Assembly: GCA_012798025.1 (NCBI GenBank)
Contig: JAAZNX010000161.1
Span: 1-9,920 of the forward strand
DNA: 9,920 bases
Direction of reading: 5' to 3'
Source of the DNA: Methanothrix sp.
GTDB taxonomy: Archaea > Halobacteriota > Methanosarcinia > Methanotrichales > Methanotrichaceae
Below the pieces are notes generated by a model. It saw only the letters and a program-made list of their open reading frames with translations. It did no database searches and had not been told where the DNA came from. Both the position numbers and the translations under genes were made by a program. Positions 1 through 7,300 of the stretch are shown here, in pieces. Positions within the stretch are counted from its first letter, which is position 1; each line of letters begins with the position of its first letter.

Positions 1-184
1 TCCTGTGCTTGCCCTTAGGGCTCGCACCTTTCAGGAGGATGTTTTTGATGCAGGGAGGAAAGTTCTCTCGCAATGCCGGATCTGAGGCAATCCACAACAT
101 CTCCTCTCGCCGATCAATTCCCAGGATGGATATGGGAATCTCCGATCCTTCAGCAGGCTTGAGGTTGTATCTTCTTGCAGGCAT
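1..184 (-). CDS. N-terminal part of a small Fe-S protein resembling the primase large-subunit C-terminal domain (partial, runs off left edge)
   Basis: An open frame starts at ATG 184-182, two bases after the TGA of the marker-14 gene (187-189), and stays open to the window edge, giving 61 residues. This TGA-GA-ATG arrangement is typical of translational coupling. Around residues 42-61 it reads F-P-P-C-I-K-N-I-L, then a basic G-K-H-R stretch. A PPC-(I/M)-K motif followed by a helix and a basic segment resembles the start of the Fe-S-binding C-terminal domain of archaeal PriL primase subunits, where the Cys is a 4Fe-4S ligand. Only about 40 residues precede the motif, so this is not a full PriL with its N-terminal half; it could be a stand-alone PriL-CTD-like protein. 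The similarity rests on one short motif remembered from the family, and the remaining Cys ligands lie outside the window. That the frame is coding is more certain than its identity. Confidence 0.5.
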   Translation of the reverse strand, partial: MPARRYNLKPAEGSEIPISILGIDRREEMLWIASDPALRENFPPCIKNILLKGASPKGKHR

Positions 185-186
185 TC

Positions 187-1707
187 TCAGGCTCTGTTAT
201 GGCCTCCTACGAAATAAGCTTGTGTATCTTTATCTGGCCTTGCAGCCTGGGGCACGGGAGCTGATCCCTTGCAGGCCTCGTACTCCATTCTCGTTTTCAG
301 GATGCACTTGCCACCACGCAGACCGCCCAGTGGATTTTTTGGCGTGCCCATGGAGTTCATGCAGCGAGCCATCACAGCTGCGCCGCGTGCCAGGCCGTCA
401 TCTACGAAGACTACATTCATTTCCGGCTGATCGAAAAGCTTTAGCTTCTCTATCTCCTCCAGGATCAAACTGGGCTTATTTCCGCTAATTCCAGCCCGCC
501 CTGTGACGCCAATGGCAGTGTTCTTGGTGACGATGCCCTCCTCCACGCCTACTTCCACCAGCCGACGTGCCATGCGAGCGCATACAAGGTCCAAAGTTCC
601 AAAGAGCGTCTTCAATCCATTGCCTTTGTAAAGATCGGCACCTATCTTGGATAACTTGCTCATATCGCTTCCGTTCACTCCAGCGTCGCAGCCGATGAGA
701 ACTACATTGTTTTGCTCTGCAGCCATTGGGTTGACGGGCACAAGTCCGTACTTTGTGCGGCTCATGGGAACCTTTTCTATTTTTACGATCTCATCTATCT
801 GATCTGCAAATTCCATGGCATCTCTGCCGTAATCCGGCTTCATCTTGGGGTCGAAGATATCCAGGGTGGCTCCTGTCATTCTGTCCACAAGGCCTGTTCC
901 CTGAACCACAGCATCCGGAATTGCCCCCGCCAGGCCGAGCAAATTTCCAATGGTATGCGCATAAGGCAGCTCTTCGCTGGTCACTCTGCCATCCAAGGTC
1001 GTCCCGAAGTCCATGGAGAGGCAGGGGTTTCGAAAGTCCACGTCTGTCCATCGGCTGCCTTCTTTTATGCCTGCCGTGGCAAGCTCACCTTCCATCTCAT
1101 TTGCCACGACTTCTACGCCAGTGGACCCCTGCGGCGGGAAGCACGATGCTACAGCGCCCATGAAGATCACTTTATCGATCAACGTGTAGTTTCTGAACTT
1201 GTTGATGATGTTATGAATGCTCATAGCCGGTGTCATGAGCCTTGGAGGGACGCCAGCCATGAGGCAGCCCTGTGCCAGAGCCTGAATGAATGCACCTACT
1301 TGATCTGGCGAGTCCAGCTCTGCAACGACACCCGTCGATCGCACAACGAAGTGAAGATCTGTCCTGATGTCTAGCCTGGCTCTTTCATGACTTTCCACGA
1401 GTGTGTCTCTCACCAGCTCGGCTATGGACTCTCTGGTAAGTGCAGTGCCGTTGATGGTGTGGGCAAAGATCTCTTCTCCGACTTTGGGAAGCCGCACGTC
1501 TCTCGTCATCTTAACAGTTTTATTGACAATATACGTCCTGCCGGCGTTCATGTCCGTAGCAGTGAGGATGCTTTTGGTGGTAGTATTGCCAACCTCTACC
1601 GACGCAACGATGTAATATGGCTTGGTCTTGAGATCAAGATAATTTACAGGAGGACTTTGTGCAATGCGTGGTTTTGGCTTGGACTTGAATAGGCCGCCGA
1701 GATTCAT
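187..1707 (-). CDS. Methanogenesis marker protein 14 (ASKHA-like fold predicted)
   Basis: The 506-residue protein matches my memory of the methanogenesis marker 14 family, which is found in methanogens and has no assigned biochemical function. The sequence shows sugar-kinase/Hsp70-like (ASKHA) nucleotide-binding elements: a phosphate-1-like motif VEVGNTTTKS at residues 37-46, a phosphate-2-like motif MDFGTTLDGRV at 232-242, a glycine-rich segment VTGRAGISGNKP at 401-412, and a C-terminal FVDDGLARGAAVMA at 434-447. ATP binding is therefore a reasonable inference, and a role akin to corrinoid or radical-enzyme activating ATPases is possible but unproven. There is no signal peptide or membrane segment. 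The start ATG at 1707 has no convincing ribosome binding site. A TATA-like box about 29 bases upstream suggests a leaderless or nearly leaderless message. The next gene begins 2 bases after the stop, so the two are probably co-translated. Confidence 0.85.
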   Translation of the reverse strand: MNLGGLFKSKPKPRIAQSPPVNYLDLKTKPYYIVASVEVGNTTTKSILTATDMNAGRTYIVNKTVKMTRDVRLPKVGEEIFAHTINGTALTRESIAELVRDTLVESHERARLDIRTDLHFVVRSTGVVAELDSPDQVGAFIQALAQGCLMAGVPPRLMTPAMSIHNIINKFRNYTLIDKVIFMGAVASCFPPQGSTGVEVVANEMEGELATAGIKEGSRWTDVDFRNPCLSMDFGTTLDGRVTSEELPYAHTIGNLLGLAGAIPDAVVQGTGLVDRMTGATLDIFDPKMKPDYGRDAMEFADQIDEIVKIEKVPMSRTKYGLVPVNPMAAEQNNVVLIGCDAGVNGSDMSKLSKIGADLYKGNGLKTLFGTLDLVCARMARRLVEVGVEEGIVTKNTAIGVTGRAGISGNKPSLILEEIEKLKLFDQPEMNVVFVDDGLARGAAVMARCMNSMGTPKNPLGGLRGGKCILKTRMEYEACKGSAPVPQAARPDKDTQAYFVGGHNRA

Positions 1708-1731
1708 GATGCGCTGTGAAGAGCTCTTGAG

Positions 1732-1747
1732 CGTTAAAGCCTTCGGG
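1732..1747 (-). promoter_or_regulatory. Candidate BRE/TATA promoter for the marker-14 gene
   Basis: Read on the minus strand, this is a purine-rich CCGAAGG followed by CTTTAACG. The box centre (about 1736) is 29 bases from the ATG at 1707, which would put transcription start almost at the start codon and agrees with the missing ribosome binding site. The preceding kinase gene has no T-tract at its end, so readthrough from it is equally possible. The call rests on motif and spacing only. Confidence 0.3.
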
Positions 1748-1810
1748 TCGGAAATGGACTGCTACCACACAGGCGGTCACGAACATCGCCCATCTGCTTG
1801 GCAGGACGGG

Positions 1811-4387
1811 TCAACCTCTGATGTCCGAACATCCTTCGCCGCTCGATTCCGTAGCCCTTGGAATCGTAGCCTCCAAATAGGATGACCATTTGTCGAGCAC
1901 CTCTGCCAGTTCCCTTTTAATGACTGGTTTGGAAATAAAATCGTTCATTCCAGCCTGAACACACTTCTCTTTGTCTTCTTTCATGGAGGAAGCCGTCAGG
2001 GCAATGATGGGAATGCGTGGATTGAGTGCCCTTGATTCATCCCGGCGAATTGTGCGTGTGGCCTCGAAACCATCCATCTCGGGCATATGACAGTCCATCA
2101 GTACCAGATCGTAAGAAATGGTCTGTAGCGCATTGATCGCTTCCAGACCATTGGCCACAGCATCCGCCTGGTAGCCCATGTTTCGCATCATGGTCAATGC
2201 CACTTTCTGGTTTACTGGATTGTCCTCTGCCAGAAGGATGCGTATCTTGCGCCTGACAGAGCCTTGTCGGCTTGGCAGAGCATTGGAACGCTCTGCAAGC
2301 ATCCCGAACCTGACTGTGGAAAAAGTCTCCCCAGTAGGTAAGAGCTCAGCAGGTGGCTTTGTAAAAGCAGCAATGAACCAGAAGGTGGATCCTTCACCTT
2401 CAAGGCTCTCCACGCCAATCTCCCCTCCCATCAATTCGACCAATTGCTTGGAGATGGCCAAACCCAAACCAGTCCCGCCATATTTGCGCATGGTGGAGCC
2501 ATTCACCTGGGTGAAGGGTGTGAAGAGGACATCTTTTCTATTTGCTGGAATGCCAATGCCTGTGTCGCTGACCTGGAAGCGAAGAGTAACAGTCCTCTCA
2601 TCAGCGCTCTGCAGGCTGACACGGATCGATATCATTCCCTCTTCCGTAAACTTCACGGCATTGCTTCCCAGGTTGACCAAAATCTGGCGCAGCCTTCCTG
2701 GATCGCCTCTCAGATGCGTTGGGACTTCAGGTCCAACCTGACATACCAACTCAAGTCCTTTCTCATGAGCACCAATGGTCAAAAAATCGATGGTATCCTT
2801 GAGCACAGATCGCAGGTCAAAGTCCAGGATCTCAAGCTCCATTTTGTTGGCTGCTATCTTGGAATAGTCAAGGATTTGGTTTACGATAGAGAGCAAGTTC
2901 TCGCCACTGATATGTGTGAGCTGTGCATACTCACGCTGCTCAGCATTCAGGTTTGTGTCCATCAACAATGCGATCATGCCGATGATGCCGTTCAAAGGGG
3001 TGCGGATCTCATGGCTGATGTTGGCCAGGAACTCGCTCTTGGCAGCATTTGCCTTCATGGCCTTCTCAGCCATCTGTTCTGCATGCTCAGTGGCCGCTTC
3101 CAGTCGCAGATTCGCTTTTTTCAGATCGTTTTCTGTTTGCTTGTACCTGGTGATATCGCGGATAGACTCAATTGCTCCCACGACAGATCCGCTGCTATCG
3201 TACAGAGGAGATGTAATGCACCAGATGAATACATTTTTCCTGCCGTTCAGGTTGGAAATTTCAGTCTCTGCGATCAGCTGATCGCCCTTCTTGGAAATAA
3301 AGTAATATTTCTTATCGATCTTCGCCTGGTCCATAAAGATATAGTCGATGAGGATCGGCCGGCGTTCGCCATAGAATGGGATTGCGTAAGCATAATTGCC
3401 CTTACCCATCACCTCAGTCTTCCGCACACCGGTCATCTCTTCAATAGCACGGTTCCATGCAATAACCCTCCCTTCACGGTCCACAGCGAATGTAGCATCA
3501 GGCAGGAAATCAATGATACCAGACAAGCGCCTCTCCGACTCGCGCAGAGCTTCCATAGCTTGCCTATAGTCGGTGATATCAGATATAGTGCCAAGTAAAC
3601 CTATGAACTCTCCGTTTAACCCAACCATCCTTCGGCCACTTAAATATCCCCAGAAATCGCCTCCATCTTTGCAAAGATAATGTCTCTGTGTATGGATAGT
3701 ATCGAGCCTATTTTCCAGCATCGCTTTCAGGGTATTTGCTCCCTTCTCGCGTTCATCAGGATGAACAAACGCAGTGTACTGAGTGCCGATCATTGCATCC
3801 AACGGGCATCTAAACAGTTCAGCCATCCGCCGGTTAGCTTGGACTACCTGCCCTTTCGTATCAACTATGATTATTCCCGCGCTGGATGTCTCGAAAATAG
3901 TCCTTAGCCACAGCTCGCTCTTGCGCAGCGCTTCGTTGATCTCCTTCTGCTTGGACACATCGCTTGTCGTGCCAAAGACAGTAACCCTGCCATCCTCGTG
4001 GGAATAAGCAGAACACGTGGTGCGAACCCAAATCATAGTGCCATCGGCCTTTCGCAGACGATATTCTACACCTTTGTCCTTCCCTAGCATTCGTATTGCG
4101 TTGGAGAGCACATCCATGATGGTCGGCAAGTCGTCGGGATGAACATAGGAAAAATATCTCTCGAAGCTGTTTCCGATAGTGCCATCAGGCAAATCTAGCA
4201 TCCTGTCCGCGACGGGTGAGATATACGAGTCAACATGCTCTCCATTAAGATTGAGATCATAGCGCCATAGGATATCGGATATCATCAAAACCACTTGCTC
4301 ATGCTGGAATTTTCGATCCTCTGCAGCTTGCTCAACATCCCTCAAGGTCTCTTCGACTTGCGTGTGGCCATCGATGCCCATGATCAT
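1811..4387 (-). CDS. Cytoplasmic hybrid sensor histidine kinase (three PAS, HisKA, HATPase, C-terminal receiver)
   Basis: This 858-residue sensor kinase should autophosphorylate on a histidine in response to a PAS-sensed signal and pass the phosphate to its own receiver. Domains in order: three PAS/PAC regions at about residues 35-148, 160-278 and 288-418; a helical linker at 418-450; HisKA with phospho-acceptor H459 in FLANISHEIRTPLNG; HATPase with N box N572-N576, G1 DTGIGI at 608-613 and G2 GGTGLGL at 637-643; and a receiver at about 715-835 with E721-D722, phospho-acceptor D765 in LVLMDCHMPEMDG, T798 and K820. All catalytic residues are present. There is no transmembrane segment, so it should sense a cytoplasmic signal such as redox, a ligand or energy state. 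No DNA-binding or Hpt domain and no separate regulator is seen nearby, so the phosphorelay target is unknown. The first ATG is at 4387 and a second in-frame ATG is at 4381; AAGG lies directly upstream of the first and is better spaced for the second. The frame is intact. Confidence 0.93.
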   Translation of the reverse strand: MIMGIDGHTQVEETLRDVEQAAEDRKFQHEQVVLMISDILWRYDLNLNGEHVDSYISPVADRMLDLPDGTIGNSFERYFSYVHPDDLPTIMDVLSNAIRMLGKDKGVEYRLRKADGTMIWVRTTCSAYSHEDGRVTVFGTTSDVSKQKEINEALRKSELWLRTIFETSSAGIIIVDTKGQVVQANRRMAELFRCPLDAMIGTQYTAFVHPDEREKGANTLKAMLENRLDTIHTQRHYLCKDGGDFWGYLSGRRMVGLNGEFIGLLGTISDITDYRQAMEALRESERRLSGIIDFLPDATFAVDREGRVIAWNRAIEEMTGVRKTEVMGKGNYAYAIPFYGERRPILIDYIFMDQAKIDKKYYFISKKGDQLIAETEISNLNGRKNVFIWCITSPLYDSSGSVVGAIESIRDITRYKQTENDLKKANLRLEAATEHAEQMAEKAMKANAAKSEFLANISHEIRTPLNGIIGMIALLMDTNLNAEQREYAQLTHISGENLLSIVNQILDYSKIAANKMELEILDFDLRSVLKDTIDFLTIGAHEKGLELVCQVGPEVPTHLRGDPGRLRQILVNLGSNAVKFTEEGMISIRVSLQSADERTVTLRFQVSDTGIGIPANRKDVLFTPFTQVNGSTMRKYGGTGLGLAISKQLVELMGGEIGVESLEGEGSTFWFIAAFTKPPAELLPTGETFSTVRFGMLAERSNALPSRQGSVRRKIRILLAEDNPVNQKVALTMMRNMGYQADAVANGLEAINALQTISYDLVLMDCHMPEMDGFEATRTIRRDESRALNPRIPIIALTASSMKEDKEKCVQAGMNDFISKPVIKRELAEVLDKWSSYLEATIPRATESSGEGCSDIRG

Positions 4388-4411
4388 CCTTAAAGAATTG
4401 TCTTTGATGAT
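4383..4411 (-). promoter_or_regulatory. Possible stem-loop covering the kinase start codon
   Basis: On the minus-strand transcript, AUCAUC (4411-4406) can pair with GAUGAU (4388-4383), and AAAGA (4405... read 4400-proximal side as UCUUU complement) stacks as a five-pair inner stem between plus-strand positions 4392-4396 and 4401-4405, closing a 4-base loop at 4397-4400. The three bases AAG at 4391-4389 would bulge out on the 3' side. The 3' arm contains the ATG at 4387-4385, and the bulge plus adjacent G forms the AAGG ribosome-binding-like sequence. Folding would therefore hide the start codon. The pairing is seen directly in the sequence; a regulatory role is inference. The inverted repeat could instead be a protein-binding site. 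Confidence 0.35.
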
Positions 4412-4423
4412 ACATTTTTCGGA

Positions 4424-5275
4424 TCATATGTCAGTATTCGATCCCACCAGCTCTCTTCTTTTCTGCACCTTGATCAGCTCTGCTCCGAAGAGGAATATCT
4501 GGGCCGAGTAGTAGATCCAGAATAGGAAGACCACCAGGCTGCCCGCTGCTCCGTAGGCAGAGCCGACATCGGCCAGGCTCACGTAGATCTCAATGACGAA
4601 ATTGCCGGCTGCAAGCAGCAGAGCAGTTACGGCTGAGCCTGTCAGCACATCCATCCAACCCAGCGCCACATCAGAGAGCGTCTTGTAGGTCACAGCGAAG
4701 AGCAGTGTGATGAGCAGGAAGGATATCAGGAATGTGATTCCTCGCAGCAGTCCGAGATGGACCGGTAGCTGCTCCTCGATCTGCTTGCCGATAGGCAGCA
4801 GAACGGCGGTGACAAAGGAAGAGAAGAGCAGCATGAAGGCTACGAATATTATCAGCAAAAATGATTTCACATAGGATCGGATCGCTCCGGCCACAAAAGG
4901 TTTGTCTTCCTGGATGGCCCATATGATATGAAATGCTCTCTTGGTCTGCACGAATAGACCTGCGGCGGCCAGGAGCAGTATGATGATGCTCAAAAGCGTG
5001 AACCGAAAGGAGGCAGCCTGCTCCCTGGCCTGGTCGATTAACTCCTCCGATCCCGGAGCCTGTTGGCCTGCAAGATCCTGGGCCAACCAGGCAATATCCG
5101 CAGCGAGAATTCCATGGACTATTAGAGAATTTATAAGTATTAATAATAATATTATCAGCGGAACCAGGGAGAAGATCCCATAGTAGGCCAAGGCTGCTGC
5201 CAAAAGAGAGGCATCGTCTCTTTGCCATTCTGAAAAAGCCTCCTGAAGAGATCGCAAAAATGCCTTCAGGTGCAT
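4424..5275 (-). CDS. YihY/BrkB-family (UPF0761) inner-membrane protein
   Basis: This 283-residue integral membrane protein has the layout of the YihY/BrkB family, once misnamed ribonuclease BN. Six hydrophobic segments lie at about residues 24-53, 92-112, 136-162, 175-196, 206-231 and 243-267. Family-like features are the N-terminal amphipathic stretch with D20-D21, the AAALAYYGIFSLVPL segment at 26-40 at the start of the first helix, the TK-AFHIIW segment at 111-119, and the closing FLFWIYYSAQIFLFGAELIKV at 250-270. The molecular function of the family is not settled; transporter-like and envelope roles have been suggested. The start is ATG 5275, with only a weak GGT-type ribosome binding site about 8 bases upstream. 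It sits 44 bases after sufB and 36 bases before the kinase gene. Nothing in it points to a functional link with SUF. Confidence 0.88.
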   Translation of the reverse strand: MHLKAFLRSLQEAFSEWQRDDASLLAAALAYYGIFSLVPLIILLLILINSLIVHGILAADIAWLAQDLAGQQAPGSEELIDQAREQAASFRFTLLSIIILLLAAAGLFVQTKRAFHIIWAIQEDKPFVAGAIRSYVKSFLLIIFVAFMLLFSSFVTAVLLPIGKQIEEQLPVHLGLLRGITFLISFLLITLLFAVTYKTLSDVALGWMDVLTGSAVTALLLAAGNFVIEIYVSLADVGSAYGAAGSLVVFLFWIYYSAQIFLFGAELIKVQKRRELVGSNTDI

Positions 5276-5304
5276 AAAAGATACCTTAGCGTAAAATTGG
5301 AGAT

Positions 5305-5315
5305 GAAAAGAAAAT
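5305..5315 (-). terminator. T-rich tract after sufB, possible archaeal terminator
   Basis: The minus strand reads ATTTTCTTTTC starting about 5 bases after the sufB stop codon. Archaeal RNA polymerase commonly terminates at such U-rich stretches without a hairpin. The tract lies in the 44-base gap before the YihY gene and could separate sufCB from the downstream genes. It is short and interrupted by C. Confidence 0.35.
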
Positions 5316-5319
5316 CCGA

Positions 5320-6534
5320 TCAGCTCCCTTTCAAATCCTCTCTCTGGGTGATGTTCTTTATCTCCTGCTTCAGATCCTCTGGCAGCCCCTTGATCTCCAC
5401 ATCCAAAAATCCCCTGACGATTACGCTGGTGGCCTCCTCGGATGTCAGCCCTCGGGCCATTAGGTACTCCAGCTCCTCCTCTGAGATTCGGCCGACAGCC
5501 GCCTCGTGGGACATATCCAGATCACGGCTCTGGCCGTCCAGCTCCGGAATGGAGTAGATCCTGCCCTTCTCGGACAAAAGCAGCCCCACGCATTCCAGAT
5601 GCGCCCTTGCACCCGGAACTCTGCCGGTCATCCTGCCCCGTGCAATGACCTCTCCTCCCACGGAAACGACTCGTGAGATGGACTCGGCGGACGTTTCGGG
5701 TGCATCGAGAAACACATTGCTGCCGATATCGATGTTGCCCATGGTGGAATAGACCACTGTGTTGAAGCTGGCAACGGCTCCGCGACCTGCAAGTGTGGCT
5801 GTGGGGAAGGTCTGAATGGTCTTCACGGGGCGCAGCAGTATGTAGTTGTTTGAGAGCGAACCTCCTTCTGCGATGGTGATTCCTGTTCTCGGTCGGACCT
5901 CCACCTCCCTGCCCCAGCTGTGCACCATCGTGAAGCTCACGCGCGCATTCTTCTGGATGAAGAACTCCGAGACGCCGATGTGCAGTCCGCGCTGCACGTG
6001 TGCTGGTGTTGTGCAGCCCGTTATGACGTGCAGCTCTGATCCTTCCTCTGCGATGATGACATTGTGCACGCGCTGGTTGAGGTTTGTCGATCCAAGGTAC
6101 AGACAGCTCTTGACAGGGAAGACTGTTTTCATGCCTTTCTTGGCGCGAATAAAATAGCCCGCAGGGGGAGAAGTCGCTACATCAGCCGTATATTTGTCGG
6201 CATCTGGAGCTACCAGCTTCCACCAGTAGTCCTGAAGATAGTCGTACTGCTTCAGGGCGCTGGCAATATCCATGATCTCCACGCCTTCATAAAGCGATTT
6301 GGCCACAACTGGCGTCTGGTCCATCTGAACATAAGCGCCGGATGACTCTGCATCGAGCTTTACGCCTACATCCAAAGCCGCCTTCTTGACAGCGCCTGGA
6401 AGCTCTTCTGCTTTCTCAACGATGTTTTGTGGCTTTGCCTCAGACTCGTAGCTTTGCAGGTCCACATCTGTGCCAAAGAGGGCCTTCTTCTCCCGCGCTC
6501 TGCGGGCTTTCTCTTCTATGTCTGACACACGCAT
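5320..6534 (-). CDS. sufB: Fe-S cluster assembly scaffold SufB-type (SufBD family)
   Basis: This is the scaffold of the SUF system; together with SufC it assembles Fe-S clusters in the cytoplasm. From ATG 6534 it is 404 residues. After a charged N-terminal helical region (1-60), the SufBD beta-helix core spans about 125-345, followed by the helical C-terminus with SHEAAVGRISEEELEYLMARGLT beginning at residue 342. C315, H343 and E344 occur with the same 29-residue Cys-to-Glu spacing as Cys405 and Glu434 of E. coli SufB (from memory), so it looks catalytically SufB-like while shorter than bacterial SufB. No second SufB/SufD gene is present here, so it probably forms a homodimer. I chose ATG 6534 because GAGGGGTG sits 6 bases upstream; an in-frame GTG at 6543 would place the start inside that site. 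It overlaps the end of sufC by 19 bases, indicating a coupled operon. Confidence 0.92.
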   Translation of the reverse strand: MRVSDIEEKARRAREKKALFGTDVDLQSYESEAKPQNIVEKAEELPGAVKKAALDVGVKLDAESSGAYVQMDQTPVVAKSLYEGVEIMDIASALKQYDYLQDYWWKLVAPDADKYTADVATSPPAGYFIRAKKGMKTVFPVKSCLYLGSTNLNQRVHNVIIAEEGSELHVITGCTTPAHVQRGLHIGVSEFFIQKNARVSFTMVHSWGREVEVRPRTGITIAEGGSLSNNYILLRPVKTIQTFPTATLAGRGAVASFNTVVYSTMGNIDIGSNVFLDAPETSAESISRVVSVGGEVIARGRMTGRVPGARAHLECVGLLLSEKGRIYSIPELDGQSRDLDMSHEAAVGRISEEELEYLMARGLTSEEATSVIVRGFLDVEIKGLPEDLKQEIKNITQREDLKGS

Positions 6535-7250
6535 CCTGCACACCCCTCATATCCGCTTCTTTTGATCTGCGCCAGGATCTCGCCCGGATTGCCGCTGCAG
6601 ACTATGGACCCGCCTAGCATTACATGGGCCCGATCTGCTTTCATGTACTCCAGGATGTGGCCGAAGTGTGTGATGATTATCCCCGACTTGGTTCTGGAGC
6701 TCGGCCGCTTGTCCTTTTGTGTCAGGGAGTTGATGGCGTCTCCGATGAGCTTGATGTTCTCCAGGTCCACTCCAGAGTCCGGTTCGTCGAGCATGACGAA
6801 GTCTGGTTGTTGGGCCAGAAGCTGGACCATCTCCGAGCGCTTAACCTCGCCTCCGGAGAAACCGCGATTGACATCGCGTTCGGCGAAGGCTGCAAAATCC
6901 ATCCTATTTAAAATGGCCAAAACATCGGCTTTGGGATTGATGATCCTGATGAGGTCCTTGAGCCTCAGGCCGCGGATAGCTGGAGGACGCTGGAAGGCCA
7001 TGCCAATGCCAAGCCTTGCCCGCTCGTCCATGGACATATTTGTGATATCCTTGCCTTTGAATACGATTCGTCCTCCATCAACTTTGTACCTGGGAATTCC
7101 AGCGATGACATTTAAGAGAGTGGTTTTACCTGTCCCGTTGGGCCCGAAGAGAGCATGGGTCTCACCAGATCCTATCTTAAGGTTGAAGTTCTTCAGAACC
7201 TGCTTATTGCCGATGCTGGCCGACAGATCAACAATCTCCAGCAGCCACAT
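6516..7250 (-). CDS. sufC: Fe-S cluster assembly ATPase SufC
   Basis: This is the ABC-type ATPase that drives conformational change of the SufB scaffold. The 244-residue protein has Walker A GPNGTGKTT at 36-44, the Q-loop Q87 in AFQRPP, signature FSGGEVKRSE at 131-140, Walker B FVMLDEPDSGVD at 151-162 and the switch histidine H195 in IIITHFG; all are intact. The order and the FSGGEVKRSE signature are SufC-like rather than from a transport ATPase, and the adjacent sufB settles it. The last residues read E-G-C-A-G-C-V-C-Q-T (235-244), an unusual cysteine-rich tail encoded partly in the overlap with sufB. The start is ATG 7250, preceded by GGAGGTG with only about 2 bases of spacing; an in-frame TTG at 7259 would add three residues but would lie within the TTGGAGG itself. 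The gene diverges from the aksE-like gene. Confidence 0.95.
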   Translation of the reverse strand: MWLLEIVDLSASIGNKQVLKNFNLKIGSGETHALFGPNGTGKTTLLNVIAGIPRYKVDGGRIVFKGKDITNMSMDERARLGIGMAFQRPPAIRGLRLKDLIRIINPKADVLAILNRMDFAAFAERDVNRGFSGGEVKRSEMVQLLAQQPDFVMLDEPDSGVDLENIKLIGDAINSLTQKDKRPSSRTKSGIIITHFGHILEYMKADRAHVMLGGSIVCSGNPGEILAQIKRSGYEGCAGCVCQT

Positions 7251-7282
7251 CACCTCCAATGATCTAACTTAGATGTCCTTGG

Positions 7283-7300
7283 AATATAATATCCTTTTCA
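7283..7300 (-). promoter_or_regulatory. BRE/TATA promoter of sufCB
   Basis: The minus strand reads TGAAAAGG followed by ATATTATATT, a purine-rich BRE directly before an AT-only TATA box centred near 7287. Transcription would start at about 7261-7263, giving a leader of about a dozen bases that contains GGAGGTG and the ATG at 7250. This is the strongest promoter-like sequence in the window. The box is nearly symmetrical and lies between divergent genes, so it may also influence the plus-strand operon. Confidence 0.6.

Noticed and set aside
712..1374. Plus-strand open frame of 220 codons opposite the marker-14 gene
   Set aside because: The minus-strand protein is a recognisable family across its full length; the antisense product has no coherent domain.
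1719..1728. Perfect 10-base palindrome AAGAGCTCTT upstream of the marker-14 gene, considered as an operator
   Set aside because: A single short palindrome is not rare by chance and it does not extend outward; no second copy is seen near another promoter.
1733..1792. Short minus-strand frame of about 19 codons between the kinase and marker-14 genes
   Set aside because: Very short, no ribosome binding site, no distinctive composition; indistinguishable from chance.
2444..3598. Long plus-strand open frame of 384 codons opposite the histidine kinase
   Set aside because: It is antisense to an intact kinase with all motifs conserved, its translation has no recognisable domain, and it has no ribosome binding site or promoter of its own.
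5128..5158. AT-rich stretch with TAATAATAATATTAT, considered as a promoter or origin element
   Set aside because: It lies inside the YihY-family coding sequence, where it encodes Ile/Leu/Asn-rich residues of the first membrane helix.
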